Numbered from the stretch's first letter, positions 6,311-15,802 are shown. The stretch is 16,083 nt of DNA from Opitutaceae bacterium (GCA_031254955.1 JAIRTK010000158.1:1-16083), one strand, 5' to 3'. The notes: generated by a model not told the origin, from the letters alone. A program made the numbers and translations.

Positions 6311-7042
6311 TTACTTCAACAGCTTCGCGAGCGGTTCCCTGATGGCGTCGGCCCAGATTTTGTAACCCTGCTCGTTGGGGTGCAGCAAATCCGGCATGAT
6401 GTCGCGCGGGAGCGTGCCGTCGGCGGCGAGGAACTTCGCGCCGATGTCCAGGTAGAAGACGCTTTTCCCGTCGTGCAGCGGGGCGATGAGCGTGTTGACT
6501 TCGTTGACCTGCGCGCGCGGTTTCGAGTCTTTTTCGCCGCGCGGAAACACGGCGAGCAGGAGGATTTTCGCATCGGGCAGTTTCGCGCGCAGGTGGCTGA
6601 CCAGCGCGGCGACGCCCCCGGCGATTTCCGGCGGGGTGTTGCGCGGGGTTTTCTTGTCGCTCTCGAAGCCGGTGTTGTTCGTGCCGATCATCATCACGAT
6701 GGCCTTCGGGCGGAGCGCGCCGATCTCGCCGTTTTGCAGGCGCCAGAGCAGGTGCTGCGTGCGGTCGCCGCTGATGCCGAAATTCACGGCGTGGAGCGGC
6801 GCGTAGTTTTCATTCCAGGTTTCGAGTCCCTTTTTGCGCCACCCGTCGGTGATCGAATCGCCGAGGAAGAGCGCCTGGCAGCCGGTTTCCTTTTTGGCGA
6901 TTTCGACGAAACCTTCGTGGCGCTTCACCCAGTTTTCGCCACGGGGCGCCGGCTCGATCGCGGTGTTGGCGAAGGCGGCGGCAGGGATGGCGAGGGCAAA
7001 GGCCAGCAGGCTGGCGAGGATGCGGACGGGGGTTGTTTTCAT
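6311..7042 (-). CDS. Secreted SGNH/GDSL-family hydrolase (PAF-acetylhydrolase-like)
   Basis: This is a 243-residue esterase/lipase-type hydrolase of the SGNH fold, likely cleaving an ester or acetyl group on a glycan or lipid outside the cytoplasm. All four family blocks are present: I with the nucleophile in LFLGDSITDGW (Ser63), II in NFGISGD (Gly89), III in MMIGTNN (Asn122), and V in PDLLHPN (Asp218 and His221). A signal peptide, MKTTPVRILASLLAFALA, ends at about AFA-NT, residue 25. The start chosen is the ATG at 7042, which begins this signal. The open frame continues upstream to 7156 but would bury the signal and overlap the phosphoesterase gene. The start lies 71 bases after the stop of the upstream phosphoesterase gene, so one transcript is likely. 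The closest known type is the PAF-AH beta/gamma-like group of carbohydrate acetylesterases. The substrate is unknown. Confidence 0.88.
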   Translation of the reverse strand: MKTTPVRILASLLAFALAIPAAAFANTAIEPAPRGENWVKRHEGFVEIAKKETGCQALFLGDSITDGWRKKGLETWNENYAPLHAVNFGISGDRTQHLLWRLQNGEIGALRPKAIVMMIGTNNTGFESDKKTPRNTPPEIAGGVAALVSHLRAKLPDAKILLLAVFPRGEKDSKPRAQVNEVNTLIAPLHDGKSVFYLDIGAKFLAADGTLPRDIMPDLLHPNEQGYKIWADAIREPLAKLLK

Positions 7043-7113
7043 AGTTTTGCAGGCTTGGAGAATTAAGCGAGCCGCCGCGACAATGCCGCCGTCACCGCCG
7101 CCGCGCGCGGCGT

Positions 7114-8181
7114 TCACAAGGTGAGCGAAAAGTCGTTTGCCTCGTCGTCGAGCCACTGGTCATACCACGGCGAGTAGGTTTTTACGGCCACCGTTTTCCG
7201 GTCGTCGTTGAAGCGCATCAGCCGCATGAAGCCGCCGCCGCCGTGGCCGCGGTCGGGTTTCACGCCGCCTTGGTAGTTCGCCAGAATCTGGTGCACCACG
7301 CGTCCGCCGGCGCCGGCGCTGGCGAGGTAGCCGGTGCCGGCGTGGAGGACGTGGCCGCAGCACACGAAGCGGATGTTCGCGTGGCGCGAAATGAGCTTGT
7401 CCCACATTTCCTGCGCGTCGTTCACGTCGCGCCTGAGTTTGTAGGAGTGCGGGTTCCAGCGTTGCTTTTTGCCCTTCGCGGCCCAGTCGTAGCGCGTGCT
7501 GTCGGAAAACAGGTAGGCGTGCGTGACGACGATCGTGTCGAGCTCCGCGTTGTCGCCGGCGATTTTATCCGCCCATTCGAGCACGCTGTCGCGCGGGCCG
7601 AATTCGAGCGAGAGGAGGAGTTTGTCGCCGTGAGGCGTGGCGAAGCGGTGCCAGCTGTTTTCGAGGTGGTGCGGCTCGAAGAGGCCGGACTTCGCGCTGT
7701 GCCGGTAGTGGCGTCCGTTGAAGTGGTCGTTGAGAAATGTGGCGCGCGAGGTGGTGCCGCCCCACGGGCCGAGGTCGTGGTTGCCGGTGGTGAGCGAGAA
7801 CGGGACGCCGTGGTTGAAGAGAATGTCGTGCGCCTCCTTGGCGACGAGCCACTCGGAGTGGACGTTGGTGTCCACGATGTCGCCCTCGTGCGCGACAAAG
7901 CGGAGGTTGAGGCGCTCCTTGTTTTCGGCGAGCCAGCGCGCCTGGCGCAGATAGACATCGGGGAACCGGTGCTCGTTGGTGTATTTTTGCGTGTCGGGCA
8001 GGAGGGCAAGCGTCCACCCGCCGGCGTCGTCGAAGGCAGGCGGGAAGACCGTGGAGGGGAGTTGGGCGACCGGCTTCGGCGGCGTGTAGGCGGCGGGGGC
8101 CGGGGATTGAGCGGCGGCGCGAACGAGCGAGGGCGCGGCGGCGGTGATGGCGAGGGTTTTGAGGAATTGCTTGCGGTTCAT
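7114..8181 (-). CDS. Secreted calcineurin-like metallophosphoesterase
   Basis: This 355-residue protein has the dinuclear-metal phosphoesterase fold. Motifs in order: D63-T-Q65 (in place of the more usual DxH), HEGDIVD with Asp101, GNHD at 133-136, VVTH with His221, and CGHVLH with His277 and His280. DTQ is seen in a subgroup of secreted members, so it need not mean loss of activity. The N-terminus MNRKQFLKTLAITAAAPSLV resembles a Tat signal (RK-QFLK, a variant of the twin-arginine motif), with a probable cleavage after RAAA. Export of a folded metalloenzyme by Tat would make sense. The ATG at 8181 has no clear Shine-Dalgarno sequence. It is the upstream gene of a likely two-gene operon with the SGNH hydrolase. 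Together they look like periplasmic or surface degradation functions. The substrate could be a phosphoester of a nucleotide, glycan or lipid and is not readable. Confidence 0.87.
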   Translation of the reverse strand: MNRKQFLKTLAITAAAPSLVRAAAQSPAPAAYTPPKPVAQLPSTVFPPAFDDAGGWTLALLPDTQKYTNEHRFPDVYLRQARWLAENKERLNLRFVAHEGDIVDTNVHSEWLVAKEAHDILFNHGVPFSLTTGNHDLGPWGGTTSRATFLNDHFNGRHYRHSAKSGLFEPHHLENSWHRFATPHGDKLLLSLEFGPRDSVLEWADKIAGDNAELDTIVVTHAYLFSDSTRYDWAAKGKKQRWNPHSYKLRRDVNDAQEMWDKLISRHANIRFVCCGHVLHAGTGYLASAGAGGRVVHQILANYQGGVKPDRGHGGGGFMRLMRFNDDRKTVAVKTYSPWYDQWLDDEANDFSLTL

Positions 8182-8673
8182 GGGGACGGAAATGCCTATG
8201 GGAAGGCGGTTGAGCTTGGATGCGATTCAAAGTGAAGCCATGCGGTCAAGCTCGTTCTTCGTTCCTCATTCTCTTTCTCATTCTCGTTCTCTTTCTCTTT
8301 CTTCGTTCTCGTTCTCGTTCTTCGTTCTCGTTCTCGTTTTCCGTTCTCTTTTTCTTTTTCCCTCAACGGCATCGCCCGGAGGAGAAAGAAGAACGAGGAG
8401 AAAGAAGAACGAGGAAAAAGAAAGAGAAAGAAGAGCGAAGGACGAGAACGAGGAATGAAGAACGAGAATAAAGAACGAGAAAGAGAACGAGAACGAGGAA
8501 AGCGGGCGTGGCTTTGGTTTGAATTACACTCTTGAGTCTCCGCAAGCCAATCCTGTTTTGCATTCCCTCCACGATTTAATCTATTGGTTCGTTTTTCCGT
8601 TTATTTTCCCTCAACCAACCGCACCACCTTCCCTCAACCAACACACGCAACCAACACCACCACCCATATCACC
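8182..8673. other. Divergent intergenic region between the phosphoesterase and htpG
   Basis: No gene is supported. Bases 8251-8505 form the pyrimidine-then-purine tract. Bases 8506-8673 are the htpG leader: A/T-richer to about 8610, then CA-rich with the 14-mer TTCCCTCAACCAAC repeated (about 8607 and 8631). I looked for a CIRCE operator or a clear heat-shock promoter before htpG and did not find one. CTTGAG at about 8531 is only a weak heat-shock -35 likeness. Confidence 0.6.
8251..8505. repeat. Long pyrimidine tract followed by purine tract (imperfect inverted repeat)
   Basis: Bases 8251-8364 are nearly all C and T, made of words such as CGTTCTC, TTCTTCG and CTTTCT. After a 13-base turn (8365-8377), bases 8378-8505 are nearly all A and G, made of GAACGAG, AAAGAAG and GAGAAC. 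The arms are complementary in composition and wording but do not pair perfectly. Short open frames here (Ser/Leu/Arg-rich) are artefacts of the repeats. Confidence 0.85.
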
Positions 8674-10584
<1,911 letters not shown>

Positions 10585-10680
10585 ACCCGACAGCCGGTGC
10601 GGCCTTATCGCAGCGCAGGCCAACGCCATTTTGCATTCAGACTCTGCTACCCGCGCCGCTCGCCCGGCAAAAGTGTCTGC

Positions 10681-10773
10681 TACCCTTTCCCAGTGAAAAG
10701 CACCCTTTAGAAGCAAAGCCATGTAGGGGCTTCGCTTGCGAAGCCCGCTGCCGGAGCACGGCCTTTGCTGGAG
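10681..10773 (+). repeat. 93-bp dispersed repeat, copy A
   Basis: This copy aligns without gaps to 10902-10994 with five mismatches. It begins TACCCTTTCCCAGTGAAAAG and carries a REP-like hairpin, GGGCTTCGC-TT-GCGAAGCCC, at 10727-10746. The two copies are 221 bases apart, start to start. Confidence 0.92.
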
Positions 10774-10901
10774 TTTGGCGCTCGTCGCCCCTCCGGGGCT
10801 TTGCTGTCTCATCGAAAATAGCGGGGAACCTCTTTTTTTAAGCACGGAGGCATGAAGAACAAAAACTCACGCGGAGAGGATGAGGGGCAGTGAACGAATG
10901 A

Positions 10902-10994
10902 TACCCTTTCCCAGTGAAAAGCACCCTTTAGAAGCAAAGCAATGTAGGGGCTTCGCTTGCGAAGCCCGTTGCTGGTGCACAGCCTTTGCTGGAG
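10902..10994 (+). repeat. 93-bp dispersed repeat, copy B
   Basis: This is the second copy, in the same orientation as 10681-10773. Its internal hairpin at 10948-10967 is identical to that of copy A. The mismatches cluster in the last 26 bases. Confidence 0.92.
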
Positions 10995-11009
10995 CACGGT
11001 TATCAAACC

Positions 11010-11029
11010 GGGCGTCGCAAGCGACGCCC
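11010..11029 (-). repeat. REP-like hairpin, inverted copy with compensated stem
   Basis: GGGCGTCGC-AA-GCGACGCCC is followed by CTACA, which makes it the reversed form of the TGTAGGGGC hairpins at 10727 and 10948. One stem pair is changed (T-A to G-C) on both sides, so the stem stays perfect. Confidence 0.85.
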
Positions 11030-11169
11030 CTACAAAAAAGTGATTTGTTTCTCGCCCTTCTCACTTCATTCATCGCCCATCACCCATCACCCAGCACCCA
11101 GCACCCTTAACTCTTAACTGATGTCACACGGAGGACACCTTGTGCCCCACCCAACGCAAACCAGCCCAA

Positions 11170-11272
11170 GGTAGGGAGGCATCTCCGAGGCCTCCGTGAA
11201 AACGCCGCAGGTGCCTATGAAATGCCAAACTTTTTTCTCCGTCCGGCGGAGGTCTCGGAGAGGCGCCCTATC
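11170..11272 (+). repeat. Palindromic element, intergenic copy
   Basis: The left arm GGTAGGGAGGCATCTCCGAG and right arm GGAGGTCTCGGAGAGGCGCC match the in-gene copies at 760-863 and 2356-2459. Total length is 103 bases against 104. The centre is also related in pattern (GTGAAAACGCCGCA against GCGAGAACGCGCGCA). Here it lies outside any gene. Confidence 0.85.
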
Positions 11273-11370
11273 GCTTGGCGACCATTTTCCAAAGCATCTT
11301 GAAGAGGACAGAGGAACGAGCAGGGAGTAAGGCCCACTGTTTTTTTCACGGGCGGACTGCCCGCGTCGCC

Positions 11371-13176
11371 TCACCAGACGAGCAATCCGCCTGCGAAGGT
11401 CATGCCGGCGCCCACACTGCAAAAGATGATCTTGTCGCCGGGGTTGAAGATGCCTTCCTCGGCGGCCCAGCCGAGCGCCATCGAGACACTGGCGGCGGAG
11501 GTGTTGCCGTATTTGCCGATCGTGACCACGAAGCGTTCGTAGGGGATGCCGACGCGTTTGCTCACGGCGCGCAGGATGCGTTCGTTGGCTTGGTGCGGGA
11601 CGATCCACGCGATGTCGGAGGGCGCGAGGTCGTGGCGTTTGAGGGTGTCGGCGATGAGGTCGGCGAAGGCGATGACGGCGTGCTTGAAGACGGCGGCGCC
11701 GTTCATTTGGAGGAAAAAGTCGTCGCGGTCGTTGCCCGCGGCGTTGGGCACGGGGCGGCGGGCGCCGCCGCCGGGCCGCTGGATGGCGGCGAACTGGTCG
11801 GCGTCGCCGGAGAGCGCCATGCGCGCGAGGCGGTGCCCGCCGGTCGCGTCGGTGAGGATGGCCGCGCCGGCGCCGTCGCCGAAGAGGAAGGCGGTGGCGT
11901 GGTCGCGCGGGTTGGTGATGCGCGAGAGCAGCTCGGCGGTGACGACGATGAGTTTTTTCGCGGTGCCGGAGCGGATGAAGGCGCGGCCGACTTCGAGCGC
12001 GTAGAGCCAGCCGGCGCAGGCGGCGTTGAGGTCGAAGGCCAGGGCGCGCGGGATGCCGAGTTCCCTGGCCAGGGCGCTGGCCATGGCGGGCACGGGTTGG
12101 TCGGGGAGGAGCGTGGCCATGATCACGCCGTCGATTTCGCCGAGGTCGATGCCGGACTGTCCGGCGGCGCGTCGCACGGCGATGACCGCCAGCCCGGTGG
12201 CGGTCTCGCCTTCGGCGGCGTAGCGGCGTTCGCGGATGCCGGTGAGTTTGACGATTTCCGCCTCAGTCATGTCGGGGAAGGCTTTCAGGATTTCTTTGTT
12301 GAAGCGGACGCCGGAGGGGATCGCGTAGCCGACGCCGGCGATGCAAACCGTCCCGTCGTCGGCGGGCGTGGCGGCTGGCGCGGGCACGGCGGCGGGCGTG
12401 GTGAACGCGTGTGTGGCGAGGTGGCGGGTTACGTCGTCGCCGGAGACGCGTCCGCCGGGGCCGGTGGCTTCAATGTCAGTGATGGCGGCGGGGTCTAGGC
12501 CTGCTTCCCGCGCGATTTTGATGGCCCGGGGCGTCCAGAGCGGGGTGGTGCCGGCGCGCGTGACGGGCATCGGCGGGCGCGAGTATGCGGAGGAGGCCAT
12601 GAAGACGGGGCTGGGGGTCGCCGGGGCGGAGTCCGCTGGGATGGGGCCGGCCAATGGCTTGGACGCGGCGGCGGCTGCTGCTGTGGCGGTAGCGGTAGCG
12701 GCGGCTGCGGTGTTGTTGTTGTTGGCGGTGGCGGCGGTGGTAGCGATGGCGTTGGTGGGAGCTGCGGCGGTGACGGGTGCTGCGGCAGTGGCGTTAGCGG
12801 CGGCGGCGGTGTTAGCCGCGGCAGTGGCGTTGGTGGCGGCGTCGTCGGCAGTGTTGTCGGGTGGCGGGTTTGTCTTGGGCGCGGAGCTGGCGGAGCCGGT
12901 GGCGATGGCGAGATGTTTCAGGGAAAGGTCGGCGGTTTCGATGCGCAGAAAAGGCGCGCCGGGCGGAAGAATGTCCCCGGCCCGGACGATGATGGACTGG
13001 ATGGTTCCGTCGCAGGGCGCCTCGAATTCAAAGACGGATTTGTCGCTTTCGAGTTCGGCGATTTTCTGGCCTTTGGAGACGGTCGCGCCGGGTTGCGTGA
13101 CGATGTCGATGACGGTGAGTTCGGTCACAGTGGCCCCCATGGAGGGCACGGGGACTTCGATGAGCAAGGTATCCAT
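11371..13176 (-). CDS. Lipoyl domain, E3-binding domain and KAS III (FabH-type) fusion
   Basis: This 601-residue protein joins parts normally kept apart. Residues 1-80 are a lipoyl carrier domain, with the attachment lysine Lys46 in ELESDKSVFEF (lipoyl-type, not the biotin-type MKM). Residues 97-190 are an Ala/Thr/Asn/Pro linker. Residues 213-255 are a peripheral-subunit-binding domain (TPRAIKIAREAGLDP, then TGPGGRVSGDDV), as used in dehydrogenase E2 proteins to dock E1 or E3. Residues 275-601 are a full KAS III with the triad Cys387 (LNAACAGW), His528 (IVPHQANERIL) and Asn558 (KYGNTSAASV). The KAS III thus sits where E2 has its acyltransferase core. KAS III enzymes start fatty-acid or polyketide chains by condensing an acyl primer with malonyl-ACP. 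I infer that the primer arrives on lipoyl-Lys46 rather than as CoA ester. No E1, E3 or ACP gene is adjacent. ATG 13176 begins the lipoyl domain correctly; no Shine-Dalgarno sequence is visible. Confidence 0.92.
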   Translation of the reverse strand: MDTLLIEVPVPSMGATVTELTVIDIVTQPGATVSKGQKIAELESDKSVFEFEAPCDGTIQSIIVRAGDILPPGAPFLRIETADLSLKHLAIATGSASSAPKTNPPPDNTADDAATNATAAANTAAAANATAAAPVTAAAPTNAIATTAATANNNNTAAAATATATAAAAAASKPLAGPIPADSAPATPSPVFMASSAYSRPPMPVTRAGTTPLWTPRAIKIAREAGLDPAAITDIEATGPGGRVSGDDVTRHLATHAFTTPAAVPAPAATPADDGTVCIAGVGYAIPSGVRFNKEILKAFPDMTEAEIVKLTGIRERRYAAEGETATGLAVIAVRRAAGQSGIDLGEIDGVIMATLLPDQPVPAMASALARELGIPRALAFDLNAACAGWLYALEVGRAFIRSGTAKKLIVVTAELLSRITNPRDHATAFLFGDGAGAAILTDATGGHRLARMALSGDADQFAAIQRPGGGARRPVPNAAGNDRDDFFLQMNGAAVFKHAVIAFADLIADTLKRHDLAPSDIAWIVPHQANERILRAVSKRVGIPYERFVVTIGKYGNTSAASVSMALGWAAEEGIFNPGDKIIFCSVGAGMTFAGGLLVW

Positions 13177-13564
13177 TCGTTAAAGGCGCGAGGGATTAAC
13201 AGGGCAGGAGCGCGATGCGCAAGCACGGCGTTCATGGCGGAAGGGCTTCTCTTGTTAATCATGGAGACATGGGGTTTTGGGGGAGTTTCCAGTTTTCGGT
13301 TTTCAGTTTTCGGGACCAAGCCACGAAAGCTGCGAAATCCGAAAACTGAAAATTGAAATCTGAAAACTGAAAACTCCCCTCCACCTTCCCTTCTCCCTCC
13401 CTTCCCACCCCTTTTCCCAAAAAAACCCCCACACACTTTCCCCCGACCCAATGCGCCGCCATGCACGTTGCCCTTGCTTCCCGGCTCCGGGTGTTGCGTC
13501 ATGGACCCTCATGGGCGACTCGCGTTTTTGGCGCGGCGCCGCATCGTTTCCCGCACCTCCGACC
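13177..13564. other. Divergent intergenic region between the KAS III fusion and priA
   Basis: No gene is supported. It holds the heptamer-built inverted repeat at 13281-13378, then a C-rich pyrimidine tract (about 13376-13445) with a run of seven A residues inside. Promoters for both divergent genes must lie here, but I see no convincing boxes. The priA frame stays open back to 13451, which I treat as leader. Confidence 0.6.
13281..13378. repeat. Inverted repeat built of GAAAACT heptamers
   Basis: The left arm, 13281-13313 (GGGAGTTTCCAGTTTTCGG onward), pairs with the right arm, 13339-13378 (CCGAAAACTGAAAATTG to AAAACTCCC). The right arm has one extra 7-base unit. The units in the right arm are GAAAACT, GAAAATT, GAAATCT, GAAAACT and GAAAACT. 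The 25-base loop is not repetitive. Confidence 0.88.
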
Positions 13565-15802
13565 ATGTTTGTGGGCGTCCATCCACTCGCCGGCTTCGAC
13601 AAACTCCTGCACTACCGCGTGCCGGAGCCGTTTCGCGCGCACACGCGAGTCGGCTCGCTCGTCCGCGTGCCCGTCGTCAACCACCTGCGCCTCGGCATCG
13701 TCGGCGAAATCGGCCCGCCGCGCGATTTTCCTCTGGAACGACTCAAAAACGTCGCCCAACTCGTCCACCCCTTCCCCGCGCTGACCGGCGACCTGCTCGA
13801 CCTCGCGCGCTGGATGGCCGCCTACTACGCATGCGGCATCGACGCGATCATCGAGACCATGCTCCCCGCCGCCGTGCGCAACGGCGCCGGCCTGAAACAG
13901 GAAAAATTCCTCGCCCTCGCCCGCCCGCCCGGCGCCGGCGAACTCGAAACCCTCGGCCACCGCGCGCCCCGCCAGGCGAAACTCTGCGCCTTTCTCGCGC
14001 AACAATTCAAACCGCAAAAAAAATCCCTCGTCCTCGCGCGCCTCGGCATCACCGCCGCCACCGCCACCGCGCTCGTGAAACGCGGACTCGTCCGCGAAGA
14101 ACTCCGCCGCGTCGAACGCGTGGCCTACGCCGACGACTGGGCCGCCGGCGAACCCGTCGCCACGCAACCGCCCGCGCTCAACCCCGCCCAACACGCCGCC
14201 ACCACCGCGCTCGCCGCCTCGCTACGCGCCGCCCGCTTCGGCGTCACGCTGCTCCACGGCGTCACCGGCTCGGGCAAAACCGAAGTCTACCTGCACGCCA
14301 TCCACGAGACACTCGCCGCCGGCGGCGGCGTGATCTTCCTCGTGCCCGAAGTCGCCCTCACCCCGCAAACCGTCGCGCGCCTGCGCGGACGCCTCGACGC
14401 CCTCGCGCCCGGCCACCGCGCCGTGGTCTGGCACAGCCACCTGAGCGAAGGCGAACGCCTCGACGGCTGGCTCGCGCTCGCCACCGGCGAAACCCGCGTC
14501 GTGGTCGGCGCCCGCTCCGCCATATTCGCCCCCGTGCACAACCTGCGCCTCATCGTCGTGGACGAAGAACACGAACCCGCCTACAAACAAGACGAAACCC
14601 CGCGCTACCACGGACGCGACGTGGCCGTCATGCGCGCCAAACTCGCCGGCGCGCACTGCCTGCTCGGCTCCGCCACCCCCTCGCTCGAATCCTTCGCCAA
14701 CGCCGAAGCCGGCAAATACGCCCTCCTCCAACTCACCCACCGCATCGACGACCGCCGCCTCCCCGACATCGACATCGTGGACATGCGCCTCGAAGTCATG
14801 CGCTCGCGCGGCCTCACCACGCTATCCCGCCGCCTGATCGACGCCATGCACGCCCGCTTTGAACGCCGCGAACAGACCATCCTCTTCATCAACCGCCGCG
14901 GCTACTCGTCGAGCATGCTCTGCACCGAATGCGGCCACGTCGAAGGCTGCGAACACTGCAGCATCGCGATGACCTACCACCGCGCCGACGAACACCTGCG
15001 CTGCCACCTCTGCGGCGCCGGACGCCCCGCGCCCGCCCGCTGCCCCCAATGCGGCTCGCCCAAAATCCGCTGGCGCGGCCTCGGCACCCAACGCGTCGAA
15101 GAAGCCGTGCGCCGCGTGCTCCCCCGCGCCCGCATCGAACGCATGGACACGGACACCATGGCGCGCAAAAACCGCTTCCGCGAAGTGCTCGCGCAATTCC
15201 GCGCCGGCAAACTCGACATCCTCGTAGGCACGCAAATGATCGGCAAAGGACTGGATTTCCCCAACGTCACGCTCGTCGGCCTCATCGACGCGGACATCTC
15301 GATGCACATCCCCGATTTCCGCGCCAACGAACGCACCTTCCAACTCCTCGTGCAAGTCGCCGGACGCGCCGGACGCGGCGACCGCGCCGGCGAAGTCGTG
15401 GTGCAAACCTTCACGCCCCAAGCCGGGGCCATCCAATTCTCCCGCCACGCCGACTTCGCCGGCTTCGCCGCGAACGAACTGAAGACACGGCGCGACTTTC
15501 GCTACCCGCCCTACCGGCACCTCATCCACCACCTCTTCCGCGGACCGAACCCGGAGAAACTGCAATTCTTCGCCGAACACTGGGCGCGCCTCGTCGAACG
15601 CGAACTGGGCAACCGCGTCGAACTGCGCGGCCCGTCCCCCTCGCCGATAGAAAAAATCAAGGACGAATACCGCTACCAACTCTGGTATTTCACCGCCACC
15701 GTCACCAAAGTCACAGCCGACCTGGCCCGGCTCCGCGCCGGATTCCCCTGGCCCGAAGATATAGTCCAAGTCCTGGACGTGGACCCCGTAAGCTTGTTAT
15801 AA
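13565..15802 (+). CDS. priA: PriA, primosomal replication restart helicase
   Basis: PriA is a 3'-5' DNA helicase that recognises stalled forks and reloads the replicative helicase. The 745-residue product has the expected length and order. The N-terminal DNA-binding domain starts GVHPLAGFDKLLHYRVP; Walker A is GVTGSGKT (232-239); the DEAH-type box is VVDEEHEPAYKQ (333-336); then LGSATPSLES. The zinc-binding insert has all eight cysteines (453, 456, 462, 465, 480, 483, 493, 496). Helicase motifs V and VI are GTQMIGKGLDFPNV and QVAGRAGRGDRAGEV. The start is ATG 13565, directly before the conserved N-terminus; the frame is open upstream to 13451, but that part resembles no PriA. The coding strand is rich in C-ending codons. 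Gene copies of this kind are normally single and essential-like, so no accessory role is implied. Confidence 0.97.
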   Translation: MFVGVHPLAGFDKLLHYRVPEPFRAHTRVGSLVRVPVVNHLRLGIVGEIGPPRDFPLERLKNVAQLVHPFPALTGDLLDLARWMAAYYACGIDAIIETMLPAAVRNGAGLKQEKFLALARPPGAGELETLGHRAPRQAKLCAFLAQQFKPQKKSLVLARLGITAATATALVKRGLVREELRRVERVAYADDWAAGEPVATQPPALNPAQHAATTALAASLRAARFGVTLLHGVTGSGKTEVYLHAIHETLAAGGGVIFLVPEVALTPQTVARLRGRLDALAPGHRAVVWHSHLSEGERLDGWLALATGETRVVVGARSAIFAPVHNLRLIVVDEEHEPAYKQDETPRYHGRDVAVMRAKLAGAHCLLGSATPSLESFANAEAGKYALLQLTHRIDDRRLPDIDIVDMRLEVMRSRGLTTLSRRLIDAMHARFERREQTILFINRRGYSSSMLCTECGHVEGCEHCSIAMTYHRADEHLRCHLCGAGRPAPARCPQCGSPKIRWRGLGTQRVEEAVRRVLPRARIERMDTDTMARKNRFREVLAQFRAGKLDILVGTQMIGKGLDFPNVTLVGLIDADISMHIPDFRANERTFQLLVQVAGRAGRGDRAGEVVVQTFTPQAGAIQFSRHADFAGFAANELKTRRDFRYPPYRHLIHHLFRGPNPEKLQFFAEHWARLVERELGNRVELRGPSPSPIEKIKDEYRYQLWYFTATVTKVTADLARLRAGFPWPEDIVQVLDVDPVSLL

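Larger units (their letters stand above)
10585..11370. other. Gene-free repeat region between htpG and the KAS III fusion
   Basis: Nearly 800 bases hold no credible gene. The contents are a 93-bp duplication (10681-10773 and 10902-10994), REP-like hairpins, a GCCCC-TCC-GGGGC hairpin at 10787-10799, a CACGGAGGCATGAAG motif near 10843, and a CCCATCACCCAGCACC-type tract at about 11068-11107. A diverged palindromic element lies at 11170-11272. The two flanking genes converge here, so the region must also hold their transcript ends. The short open frames across it translate the repeats. Confidence 0.75.

Noticed and set aside
7043..7156. A longer N-terminus for the SGNH hydrolase, starting at 7156
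   Set aside because: It would overlap the upstream phosphoesterase gene and push a typical signal peptide 38 residues inside the protein.
8144..8572. Short open frames across the pyrimidine/purine tract
   Set aside because: They are Ser/Leu/Phe/Arg or Lys/Glu/Arg runs produced by simple repeats, present on both strands.
8584..8673. A longer HtpG starting at 8584
   Set aside because: The added residues translate CA-rich leader sequence and resemble no HtpG N-terminus.
8506..8673. CIRCE operator or heat-shock promoter upstream of htpG
   Set aside because: No inverted TTAGCACTC-type repeat is present, and the CTTGAG likeness has no matching -10 box at suitable spacing.
10880..11110. A 76-codon open frame between htpG and the KAS III fusion
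   Set aside because: It translates one copy of the 93-bp repeat and a REP-like hairpin; copy A gives a similar peptide in another open frame, as repeats do.
11348..11364. CGGGC hairpin beside a run of seven T as terminator of the KAS III fusion gene
   Set aside because: On the minus strand, in which the gene is read, the stem is followed by A residues, so it does not form an intrinsic terminator for that gene.
11371..13176. The KAS III fusion as two genes joined by sequencing error
   Set aside because: The frame is continuous with no stop, and the linker and PSBD lie in the normal E2 order. A frameshift error would have to restore a sensible domain order by chance.
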